Source: CAZDQL01 sp964507325 (GTDB lineage: Bacteria; Planctomycetota; UBA1135; GCA-002686595). Taken from it: a DNA stretch of 64,000 bases. The stretch is from contig CAZDQL010000025.1 in NCBI GenBank assembly GCA_964507325.1, positions 1-64,000 of the forward strand, read 5' to 3'. Of this stretch, positions 53,046 through 61,900 are shown in pieces; the first letter of the stretch is position 1, and each line of letters begins with the position of its first letter. Below the pieces are notes generated by a model. It had not been told where the DNA came from and ran no database searches. It saw only the letters and a list, made by a program, of their open reading frames with translations. The position numbers and the translations under genes are program-made.

Positions 53046-54122
53046 ATGATCAGCGGCCTACTCCTGACGCTCTGCTCGGGGCTGCCTCCTCTCGGCGCCT
53101 CTCCGGAAGTGCCCGATATCCACCTCTCGGAGCTCACCCGCCTCTCTGACGTGATCGTGCTGGGGAGGGTCGAGAGGATCTTCGAGGTCGAGCATCCACC
53201 CCCTGAGTATTCAGGCGAGTGGTTCATGGGTCTGTCGTGCCTCCGCCGGGTGAGGGTGGCCGAGGTCTCGGTCCTTCGCGGGCATGAGGGAGCCGCTGCC
53301 GGGGACAAGGTCTACTTTTTCGCCGATTCGACCTGGACCTGTGACATTACCGATGCCGTAGCGGGCGAGACCGCCCTCCTCTTTCTGTACTCCACGGGCT
53401 GGGTGGACCACGAGCGGGCGAGCTTCCGCTCCGAGCTCGCACGGCGCACGCACGGCGCGAAGGTGTACACAATAACGCACCACGGTCGCGGCCGCATGCC
53501 CCGGAGCGTCGTCGAGGGGACCGAGTACGTCACCTTTTGGCCGGAGGTGAGGATGCCCAGCGGCATTCCCATCGTTGCGGGGCCGGAGCCTCAATACGAC
53601 TTCATCCGCAACGTCCAGCTCGAGCGGTTGGAGGAGCGCATCGGGGAGATCGTCGCCAGCCAGCTTCCCTTCTTGCGCGCACGGTGCCGCGTCCAGGCCT
53701 CCGCCGATCACGCGCGGGGACTGCGCGGCTGGGACCTGCGCATCTGGGGCGATGGCCATGGCCTGCTCGTCACCGAGGACCCGCGGAAGAGGGTGACTTT
53801 GCATCGGGAGCTGCGCTTCCCTGCGGAGCGGATGGAGCATCTGGGTGAGGTGCTCGCCAAAGCCGAGGTGAGTGGGCTCCCGCGTGCGATCGGCGATGAA
53901 GGCTCCGGTAGTCCACTGCGGCAGCTCGCGGTGCGTACTCGCGAGGAAGCCCGGGAGCTTGAGATCCTCACCGTGAGCGCTGCGCTGGTGGCAGGCGACG
54001 AGCCGCGGCGAGAGGCGGCGCGGGCCCTCGAGCTGTGGGCCGAGATCCGCGGTCTCTTCCAGGAGCCGGGAACACTCGATCACCGCTCCTCCGACCGCCC
54101 CTGGATCGAGGCCTGGCGCTGA
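53046..54122 (+). CDS. Secreted protein of unknown function
   Basis: 358 residues. A short hydrophobic N-terminus (MISGLLLTLCSGLPPLGA) suggests export. The first half reads as a beta-barrel-like module (LSELTRLSDVIVLGRVERIFEVE... RVAEVSVLRGHEG...GDKVYFFADS...GETALLFLY) of the kind seen in small periplasmic OB-like domains. The second half is mixed with WDLRIWGDGHGLLVTEDP. No family is recognised. Its codon use is slightly less GC-biased than that of the neighbours. Confidence 0.65.
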   Translation: MISGLLLTLCSGLPPLGASPEVPDIHLSELTRLSDVIVLGRVERIFEVEHPPPEYSGEWFMGLSCLRRVRVAEVSVLRGHEGAAAGDKVYFFADSTWTCDITDAVAGETALLFLYSTGWVDHERASFRSELARRTHGAKVYTITHHGRGRMPRSVVEGTEYVTFWPEVRMPSGIPIVAGPEPQYDFIRNVQLERLEERIGEIVASQLPFLRARCRVQASADHARGLRGWDLRIWGDGHGLLVTEDPRKRVTLHRELRFPAERMEHLGEVLAKAEVSGLPRAIGDEGSGSPLRQLAVRTREEARELEILTVSAALVAGDEPRREAARALELWAEIRGLFQEPGTLDHRSSDRPWIEAWR

Positions 54123-54270
54123 CACGACTTCCGAGCCAGGGTGAAGGCGACTGGAGGTTGGTGCACCCGTTCCTGCTCTGGATCCTGAGGGTGATCCCCC
54201 CTCCCGCGCCATTGCCGCAAGGAACGCGGGCGTCCTGGATTCCCCCCGATCCGCCGACTACCCTGCCGCG

Positions 54271-55563
54271 ATGCGCATCCTGTGGACCTCCCCTCACTGC
54301 TGGCCCGACTACATCCTCCGCTCCCCGGGGTTGGGCACCAAATCCCAGGGGGGGCAGACGGTGGTCATGTACCACTGCCCGCGGGCCCAAGCCTCCTTGG
54401 ACCCCGACCTCTCGATCGACGTCTACGCCCGCATGGAGACGGGCGAGCCGCAGGTCGTCGAGCTCGGTGAACGCGTGCGGCTGATCCGCTGCCTGTGCGG
54501 CGATCCCGACAGGTACGTCCCCAAGGAGGAGTTCTGGGACGGCCCCATGGAGCAGTTCACCGACGAGGTGGTGCGCTACGCCGCCGAGAACTCCCTCTCC
54601 TACGACCTGGTCCACGGCCACTACGCCGATGGTTGGGACGTGGCCCACCGGCTCGGTCAGCGCTGGGGAGTGCCCTACTGCCTGACCACCCACTCCCTCG
54701 GCAAGCGCAAGCGGGCCAACTGCGTGGCGATGGGGGAGGCGACCGAGGCGGAGCTCGACGCCAAGTACGCCTTCCCGCCGCGCATCGCTAGCGAGGAGGC
54801 CGCCCTGCGCGACGCCACGCGCATCCTGCCCCTCACCGAGGAAGAGGGGGTCTACATCCGCGAGCACTACCCGGGCGTGCGCGACGAGCAGTTCCTGGCG
54901 GTGCCCAACGGGGTGGTCCTCTCCGAGTTCTACCCCCGCGACGAAGCGCGCGCCGCGGAGCTGCGCAAGAGCCTCGGCATCGCCGAGGACGAGCTGGTGG
55001 TCTTCCAGGCCGGCCGCGTCGACCGCCGCAAGGGGCAGAAGGAGCTGCTCAGCGCCGCCCCGCGGGTCATCGCCGAGGCGGAGCGCGCCGGGAAGAAGGT
55101 GCGCTTCGTGCTCGTCGGGTGGACCGGCGGCGACTTCGCGGAATCCCTGGAGCAGGGGGTGCGCGACGCCGGCATCACGGACCGGGTGACCTTCATCGCC
55201 CCCGTCAGCGGGACCGAGATGGCCCCCTACTTCTGGATGGCGGACGTCTACGCCCTGACCTCCACCTACGACATCCTGCCGATCGTGCTGCTCGAGGCGA
55301 TGGCCAACCGCCTGCCGGTGGTGGCCTCCAAGAACGGCGGCCCCTCGGAGGTCGTCGCGACGGGTGAGGACGGGATCCTGGTGGATCCCTTCGACGCCGA
55401 GGAGGTGGAGGGCTCGCTGATCCGCGTCCTGGTCGACGACGACCTGCGCCAGAAGCTGGGCGCAGCGGCCTTCCAGAAGATCGAGGCTCGCTACACCTGG
55501 GAGCGGGTCGGCGAGCGACTGAACCAGATCTACGCCGAGATGGTGGGAGAGCGAATGCGATGA
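54271..55563 (+). CDS. GT4-family glycosyltransferase (sucrose-phosphate/mannosylfructose-phosphate synthase-like)
   Basis: 430 residues. A GT-B retaining transferase: N-terminal GTKSQGGQTVVMYH and YDLVHGHYADGWDVAHRL, then TTHSLGKRKR, VPNGVVLSEFYP, QAGRVDRRKGQKELL and the nucleotide-sugar site YDILPIVLLEAMANRLPVVAS with GGPSEVV. The HSLGKRK segment is characteristic of sucrose-phosphate synthase-like enzymes, so a glycoside or compatible-solute product is plausible. The last codons overlap the next gene by 4 bp, implying a two-step pathway with that kinase. Confidence 0.88.
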   Translation: MRILWTSPHCWPDYILRSPGLGTKSQGGQTVVMYHCPRAQASLDPDLSIDVYARMETGEPQVVELGERVRLIRCLCGDPDRYVPKEEFWDGPMEQFTDEVVRYAAENSLSYDLVHGHYADGWDVAHRLGQRWGVPYCLTTHSLGKRKRANCVAMGEATEAELDAKYAFPPRIASEEAALRDATRILPLTEEEGVYIREHYPGVRDEQFLAVPNGVVLSEFYPRDEARAAELRKSLGIAEDELVVFQAGRVDRRKGQKELLSAAPRVIAEAERAGKKVRFVLVGWTGGDFAESLEQGVRDAGITDRVTFIAPVSGTEMAPYFWMADVYALTSTYDILPIVLLEAMANRLPVVASKNGGPSEVVATGEDGILVDPFDAEEVEGSLIRVLVDDDLRQKLGAAAFQKIEARYTWERVGERLNQIYAEMVGERMR

Positions 55564-56213
55564 AAGACGACCGCATCTTCGTCAAGGAGTGGCACCGCCA
55601 GGTGGCGCGCGCCACCTTCGAGCGCATCCAGGGGCTGATCGGCGAGAAGTACACCGTCGCCGTCGGGGGCGAGTCCGGCTCCGGGAAGTCCGAGACCGCC
55701 GTGGCGCTGAAGGAGGTGCTGGAGGAGCACGGCATCGCCACCGGCATCCTGCAGGCGGACGACTACTTCATCTACATGTCGCACGTCTGCGACTCCCTGC
55801 GGCGCCAGTGCCTGGACCTGGTGGGGCCCGGCGAGGTGAAACTCGACTTCATCGACTGCCACCTGCACTCCTTCAAGGCGGGAGCGCCCGAGCTCTACAA
55901 GCCGGTGGCGGTCTACCAGGAGGCGCGCTTCGAGCGCGAGATCATGCCGGTGGCGGACCTGCGGGTCCTGATCGCGGAGGGCACCTTTTGCACGCTGCTC
56001 GAGCTGCCCGACCTGAAGATCTTCATCGATCGCGACTTCCGCGACACCCTGGCTGACCGCAAGGCGCGCGCCCGGGACATGATGGACGAATTCACCGAGA
56101 AGATACTCGAGATCGAGCACGGCTTCCTCGTGGACCAGCGCGAGCAGGTCGACATCCTGGCCAGCATGGAGGGGACGATTCGCGTTTTGAGCGAGCGGGT
56201 GCCCAGCCCGTAG
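55560..56213 (+). CDS. Uridine-kinase-like P-loop kinase
   Basis: 217 residues. It has Walker A GGESGSGKSETAVAL and an ADDYFIYM segment typical of the uridine kinase/phosphoribulokinase/PanK group, with VLIAEGTFCTLLELPDLKIFIDRDF for the Walker B strand. A C-terminal helix carries arginines (DRKARARDMMDEF) of the lid. Since the gene is translationally coupled to a glycosyltransferase, the substrate may be a sugar rather than uridine. Confidence 0.8.
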   Translation: MKDDRIFVKEWHRQVARATFERIQGLIGEKYTVAVGGESGSGKSETAVALKEVLEEHGIATGILQADDYFIYMSHVCDSLRRQCLDLVGPGEVKLDFIDCHLHSFKAGAPELYKPVAVYQEARFEREIMPVADLRVLIAEGTFCTLLELPDLKIFIDRDFRDTLADRKARARDMMDEFTEKILEIEHGFLVDQREQVDILASMEGTIRVLSERVPSP

Positions 56214-56257
56214 CGCGGGTCGTCGAATCCACCGGCGCGGGATAGAGTGAAGGGACC

Positions 56258-57796
56258 ATGAGCTCCCTCTCCTCCCCCCTGCGTCGTCTGGGCCTGGCGC
56301 TCCTCGTCGCCACGGTCTGCGCGGGCCAGGCCCTCGCCACCTGGTCGGTCGTCGTCATCAACCGCGTCACCGGTGAGGTCGCCTGCGCCTCCGCCACCTG
56401 CCTCGGGGGCAAGTTCCCCCTCAAGCGCTGGGTGCCGGTGATCGTCGTCGGTCGAGGCGCCGCGGCGGCCCAATCGGCGGTCGACATACAGGGCAAGAAC
56501 CGCAAGCTGATCTGGAACGGGATCCACGGGGGCCGGTCGCCCGAGGAGATCCTGGCGATCCTCGCCTCCTCCGGCAGCCACCACCAAAGTCGGCAGTACG
56601 GCATCTCCACCTTCGACGGATCCCCGGTGACCTTCACCGGCGTGAGCGCGGGGGTTGCCAAGCATGGAGTGGCGGGGGAGTCCGGCGACCTGCTCTACGC
56701 CATCCAGGGCAACCTGCTCACCGGCGACGTCGTCATCACCGAGGCCGAGCAGGCGCTCCTGAACACCCCCGGGGACCTGGGACAGAAGGTGATGGCCGCC
56801 ATGGAGGCCGCGCGCGCCATGGGTGGGGACGGACGCTGCTCCTGCAGCCAGAGCGACCCCCCCGGCTGCGGCGCCCCGCCCCCGAGTTTCACCAAGTCGG
56901 CCCACTGCTCCTTCATCGTCCTGGCCCGCATCGGCGACGAGGACGGCATCTGCAATTCGACGAAGGGCTGCGCGAGCGGGGACTACTACTTGACCCTCGA
57001 GGTCAAGGGCGTGGATAGCGACCCCGACCCGATCTTCGTCATGCAGGGGCTCTACGACCAGTGGCGCCTCGACCGCGCCGACGAGGCGGACGCCCTCCAC
57101 TCCATGGTCGAGCTGGACCGCGACGAGCTGGTCGCCGACGGGCGTTCCCGCGCCACCGTGGACGTCGTCCTGAAGGACATCGACGGCCTGCCCCTGAGCG
57201 CCGGCGGGCACCAGGTGCGCGTCGTCTGGGTGGGGGAGGGGGCACCCACCGCCATCCCCGGACCGGTGGAGGACCTGGGCGGCGGCGCCTACACCTTCTC
57301 GCTGACCGCCACCGACACCCCCGGCCGCGGCGCGTGGCGCATCCACGTCGAGCGCCCCGGCGAGCGAGCCGTGCTGCTGCACCCGCCGCTCTCGATGTCG
57401 ACCGCCCCCCTGGTCGACCTGCACGCCGGGCGCCACGTCCTCAGCGCCTCGGCGGGGGACGCACTCCCCTTCACCATCAACCGCGGGCCTGCGGAAGCGG
57501 GGCGCGGCTACTACCTGCTGGGGTCCGCCACCGGGATCCAACCCGGGATCGACTTCGGCGGGGTCACCCTCCCCCTGCGGCCCGACCGCTTCTTCGATTG
57601 GACCCGGACCGGCCCCCACCCTGAATTCCGTGGAGGGATCGGCGTCCTGGACGGGGAGGGACGGGCCCAGGCGCTGCTCGACCTCTCCCCCGCGGGGTGG
57701 ACCCAGTTGGTGGGGGTGCGCCTGCACTTCTGCGGCCTGCTCCTGGGCCCCAGCTACGGGGTCACCGAGCTCGCCGCGGTCGACGTCGTCCCCTGA
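56258..57796 (+). CDS. Secreted DUF1028 (Ntn-hydrolase-like) protein with C-terminal beta domains
   Basis: 512 residues. The signal peptide ends near ALA-TW, and mature sequence begins TWSVVVINRVTGEVACASATC, the DUF1028 N-terminus expected after an autocatalytic or signal cut. GVSAGVAKHG and GNLLTGDVVI follow as in the family. Residues about 275-512 are extra beta-sandwich modules (one Big-like, with DGLPLSAGGHQVRVVWVGEG). The biochemical activity of DUF1028 is not known. Confidence 0.85.
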   Translation: MSSLSSPLRRLGLALLVATVCAGQALATWSVVVINRVTGEVACASATCLGGKFPLKRWVPVIVVGRGAAAAQSAVDIQGKNRKLIWNGIHGGRSPEEILAILASSGSHHQSRQYGISTFDGSPVTFTGVSAGVAKHGVAGESGDLLYAIQGNLLTGDVVITEAEQALLNTPGDLGQKVMAAMEAARAMGGDGRCSCSQSDPPGCGAPPPSFTKSAHCSFIVLARIGDEDGICNSTKGCASGDYYLTLEVKGVDSDPDPIFVMQGLYDQWRLDRADEADALHSMVELDRDELVADGRSRATVDVVLKDIDGLPLSAGGHQVRVVWVGEGAPTAIPGPVEDLGGGAYTFSLTATDTPGRGAWRIHVERPGERAVLLHPPLSMSTAPLVDLHAGRHVLSASAGDALPFTINRGPAEAGRGYYLLGSATGIQPGIDFGGVTLPLRPDRFFDWTRTGPHPEFRGGIGVLDGEGRAQALLDLSPAGWTQLVGVRLHFCGLLLGPSYGVTELAAVDVVP

Positions 57797-57808
57797 GCGG
57801 GCCGCCAG

Positions 57809-58816
57809 GTGAACGAGCTCTCCCGGACCCTCGTCGACTGGATCGAGATCCCCTCGGTGAGCGGGGAGGAGGGGGACTACGGCGACGCCCTCTCTCGCGC
57901 CCTCGCAGAGCGCGGCTTCGCCGTGGAGCGTCAGGAGGTGGCCCCCGGCCGCTTCAACGTCCTGGCCCGCGCCGGCCTCCCCGAGGTCGTCTTCTGCACG
58001 CACCTCGACACGGTGCCCCCCTTCTACGGCTCCCGCGTCGACCGCGACTTCGTCCACGGGCGGGGGGCCTGCGACGCCAAGGGGCAGGCGGTGTGCATGC
58101 TGGCCGCCGCGGAGCGACTGCTCGCCTCGGGGGAGGAGCGCATCGGCCTGCTCTTCACCGTCGGCGAGGAGACCGACTCCGCCGGCGCCCGCCACGCCGA
58201 CCGCAGCCTGGCGGAGCCGTGGGCGCCGCGCTGGATCCTGGTCGGCGAGCCCACCGACGGGCGCTTCGTCGCCGGCCACAAGGGGATCTACAAGGCGCGC
58301 CTGGTGGCTGAGGGGGTGGCGGGGCATTCCAGTCAGGACGTGGGACCGAGCGCCATCCACGAGCTGGTGCGCGCCACCGGACGGCTGCTCGAGGAGCGCT
58401 GGGGTGACCACCCGCTCCTGGGCACGGGCACCCTCAACGTGGGTCTGATCGAGGGGGGCACCGCCGCCAACGTGGTCGCCGACCGGGCGGAGGCGGATCT
58501 GATGCTGCGCATCGTCGAGGAGGCGCCGGCGGTCGAGGCGCGCGTCACCTCCTGCCTGGGGGCCCAGGTGCACCTGCACAGCACGTTCAAGTCCTACGGG
58601 CCCGTGGAGTTCCACGTGCCCGCCGGGGAGGAGGGGATCGCGGTCGCCTTCGGCACCGACGCTCCCCATCTGCCCCACTGGGGTCGCCCCCTGCTCTTCG
58701 GCGCGGGCTCGATCCTCGACGCGCACACCGACCACGAGAAGGTGGCGCACGCGGATCTGGAGACCTGCGCCGCGCGCCACGAGCGCACCGTGCGCGAGCT
58801 GCTCGCCAGCCTCTGA
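57809..58816 (+). CDS. M20-family metallopeptidase/deacylase (ArgE/DapE-like)
   Basis: 335 residues from GTG 57809. Zinc-site segments FCTHLDTVPP, GRGACDAKGQAVCMLAA, GEETDSAGAR (catalytic Glu), LVGEPTDGRFVAGHKG and the dimerisation domain (AGHSSQD) are present, plus a C-terminal histidine (SILDAHTDHEKV). Such enzymes remove an acyl or aminoacyl group from small substrates; the ArgE/DapE/LysK distinction cannot be made here. It follows the DUF1028 gene by 12 bp. Confidence 0.9.
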   Translation: MNELSRTLVDWIEIPSVSGEEGDYGDALSRALAERGFAVERQEVAPGRFNVLARAGLPEVVFCTHLDTVPPFYGSRVDRDFVHGRGACDAKGQAVCMLAAAERLLASGEERIGLLFTVGEETDSAGARHADRSLAEPWAPRWILVGEPTDGRFVAGHKGIYKARLVAEGVAGHSSQDVGPSAIHELVRATGRLLEERWGDHPLLGTGTLNVGLIEGGTAANVVADRAEADLMLRIVEEAPAVEARVTSCLGAQVHLHSTFKSYGPVEFHVPAGEEGIAVAFGTDAPHLPHWGRPLLFGAGSILDAHTDHEKVAHADLETCAARHERTVRELLASL

Positions 58817-58875
58817 TTCCCGTCGCGTCGAAACCAGTCGCCGCAAGGGGTTACGACCGCGCGCCCGAAAAGGCG

Positions 58876-58904
58876 TTGGACTTGCGGCGTTCGATTGCTA
58901 CACG
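58876..58904 (+). promoter_or_regulatory. Sigma70-like promoter of the alpha-2-macroglobulin gene
   Basis: TTGGAC (58876-58881), a 17-bp spacer and TACACG (58899-58904), 40 bp before the ATG. The -10 resembles the GCTACACT sequences seen before ptsI and the four-repeat HTH gene. Confidence 0.4.
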
Positions 58905-58943
58905 AGGGCTTCCCCATCCGGTCGAGAGGCGAGAGGTACGCCC

Positions 58944-61900
58944 ATGCATCGACTGCTCCGGACCGGATGGCCCCTGATCGGGATCCTGCTCGCCCTCAAC
59001 CTCGGTGGCCTGCTCCTGATCCGCCACGAGGTCCTGGCCGCCCACGCCAGTGGGGTGCGCCTGCGCGCCGTCCTGCCCGCCGACGATCTCCTGCGCGCCG
59101 AGGAGATCTCGGTCCTGCTCGACCGACCCGTGGCCGCCGACGACCAGCTCGGCCGACCCCTCGCCCATCCCCCCTTCCAGATCGACCCGCGCCCCGAGGG
59201 GCACTGGAGGTGGGCCGCCCCCGACCGGTTGGTCTTCGAGCTGGCGCACCCCCTGCTCCCGGGCCGCGTCTACAGCGTGGGCCCCGCCGACGACTTCGAG
59301 GCCCGCACCGGGTGGAGCTGGCTCGGAGCGCGCCGCGTGAGGCTGTCGACCGGCGCCCTGGAGCTCCTCGACCTGCGGGTGCGCTCCCGGGACGTGACCC
59401 ACGTCACCCTCGCCCTCACCTTCGACCAGCCGGTGCTCCCCTCCGAGCTGGCCTGCGCCGTGGACGTCTACCCCGATCGGGCCGAGACCCCGCTCCACCC
59501 CCAGGTCCTCTCCCGGGGGGCCTCCGAGGAGCTCCTTCTGCGGGTGGCCGCCCACGACGCCTCCATGCTGCGGCTGGTCCTGGCGCAGGGGTTGGCTGGG
59601 GATGGGGCCGAGCTGGGGCTCCGCAAGCCGATCGAGCGCCACCTGGCCCTGCCCGTCGGCTTCGTCCTGATCTCCGCCCGCGCCCGGTCGAGCTCCCAGG
59701 CCGATCGCGGCACCGTGCGCCTGTACTTCAGCCGCCCCCTCGACCACGGTCAGGAGGACCCGCCGATCACCATCGAGCCCCCGGTGGAAGAGCTCGAGAC
59801 CCACTTCGAGCGCCGCTCGCTGCTTCTCCAGGGCGCCTTCGAGTGCCGCCGGCGCTACCGGATCTCGGTGGGGGAGAGCTTGCTCGAAGAGGGGGGCGAG
59901 ACCCTGGGTGGAGTGGTCACCACCTCGATCGAGATCCCGCCGCGCCCCGCCAACCTCTCGATCGGCGCCGACCGGGGCGTGCTCAGCCCCGCGGGCAACC
60001 TGACCCTGGACGTCCAGGCGGTCAACGTGGGGGGGATCGAGGTCTCCACCCAGCGGGTGCACGCCAACAACCTGGTCGCCCACGTGCGCGGCGAGCGGGC
60101 GCGGGCCACCTCCCGCGAGTTGGGGAAGCTGGGCTTTCCCCTGGAGCTGGCGGAGGACCAGATCGAGGAGCTGACCCTCGACCTGGCCCAGGTGCTGGCC
60201 TCCGCCCCCGGGGTGTACCACCTCGAGCTGCGCGCGACCGAGGGACGTTGGGTGCGGGATCGGGCGCTGGTGCGTGTGACCGACCTGGGGATGACCGCCC
60301 GCGCGGAGCGGGGCGGCTATCGGGTGTGGGTCAACTCGATCGCGAGCACGGAACCCCGCGCCGGAGTGGCGCTCGAGGCGCGCTCCTACAACGACCAACT
60401 GCTGGCCGTGGCGCTCACCGATGAACGAGGGTTCGCGCGTCTGACCGTGCCCCCCGGCCACCCCGACGGGGAGGTCTACCTGATCAGCGCGGCCGACGGC
60501 GAGGATCTGAACTTCCTGCGGCCGGACCGACACCACTGGAGCCACACCGGCGTGGACCTCGGCGGTCGCAGCGTGCCGGAGGGGTTGGACGTCCTCCTGT
60601 ACCCCGAGCGGGACGTCCTGCGCCCCGGCGAGAGCTTCCACCTGACCGCCCTCGCCCGCGATCGCGACGGCGCGACCCCGGAGGAGGCCCGCCTCGAGGT
60701 GCGCATGACGCGCCCCGACGGCCGCGAAGTGGCGCGCGAGGAGCTCTGGGTGCGCGCCGAGGAGCAGGGGATGGGGCACCTCGACCTCTCCACCGCGACC
60801 ACCGGGCAGACCGGGCGCCACCGGATCGAGGTCCTGCACGACGGGCGGGTCGTGGGTCGCTCGGCGGTCCTGGTGGAGGCCTTCGTGCCGGCGCGCATCG
60901 AGCTCTCCGCCACGCTGCCCGAGCGGGTGGGGCCAGGGGAGCCGCTCCCCCTCGACCTCACCGGCCGCTACCTGCACGGCGGCAGCCCCACCGGTCTGAC
61001 CGCGATCGCCTGGCCCACCTGGCGACCGAGCACATACTCCAGCGAGAGCTGGCCCGACTTCCGGTTCCGGCCCGTCGAATCCCCGTCGCAGCGCATGGGG
61101 GAGCCGGTCGAGGCGCTTCTCGACGCCGAGGGCCGCGCGTGCCTGGTCTTCGATGTCCCCGAGGAGCTTCCCCCCGGGCGCTGGCTCCTGCGCGCCGCCG
61201 CCTCGGTCACCGAGCCGGGCGCCCGCTCCGTCTCCGCCGGCGCCGTCGCCACCGTCGACACCACCGAGCGCCACCTGGGGCTCGCCTCGAGCACCGGGCG
61301 CGTCGTGCCCGTGGGGGAGCCGGCGCAGCTGGAGTGGCTCCTGGTCGACGGCGAGAACCGTCTGGCGGGAGGAGCGCCGCTCGAGCTCGAGCTCCACCGC
61401 GTCCACCGCGAGTCGCGCCTGGTCGACCAGGGTGGACACTGGTCCTGGCGCACCGAGGAACGGCTCGAGTCGATCGCCGAGCTGACCCTCGAGGCGGCCG
61501 ACACCGCCCAGGGTCGCGGTCGTTGGGCCCCCACCTGCCCGACCCCCGGCTCCTACCGCCTGCTGGGGAAGGACTCCGAGGACGGCGTCGCCACGCGTCT
61601 CGACCTCTTCGCGGTGAACGACCTCCAGGCCTGGACGGGGGAGCCCGCGTCGCCCGACGAGGTCGAGCTCGAGCTCGACGCCTCCAGCTACCTCCCCGGT
61701 GCCACCGCCCGGCTGGTGGTGACGAGCCCCTTCCCGGGGCGCCTGCTGCTCAGCCTCGAGGACGATCGCGTGCGCTGGCAGGAGCTGCTGCAACTGGAGG
61801 GTACGAGCGTCGCGGTGGACGTGCCCCTGCCCGTCGATCTGCGCGGCGACGCCTTCCTCTCCGCCTCGGTCGTGCGTCCCCTCGAGGCTCAGGAGACCGA

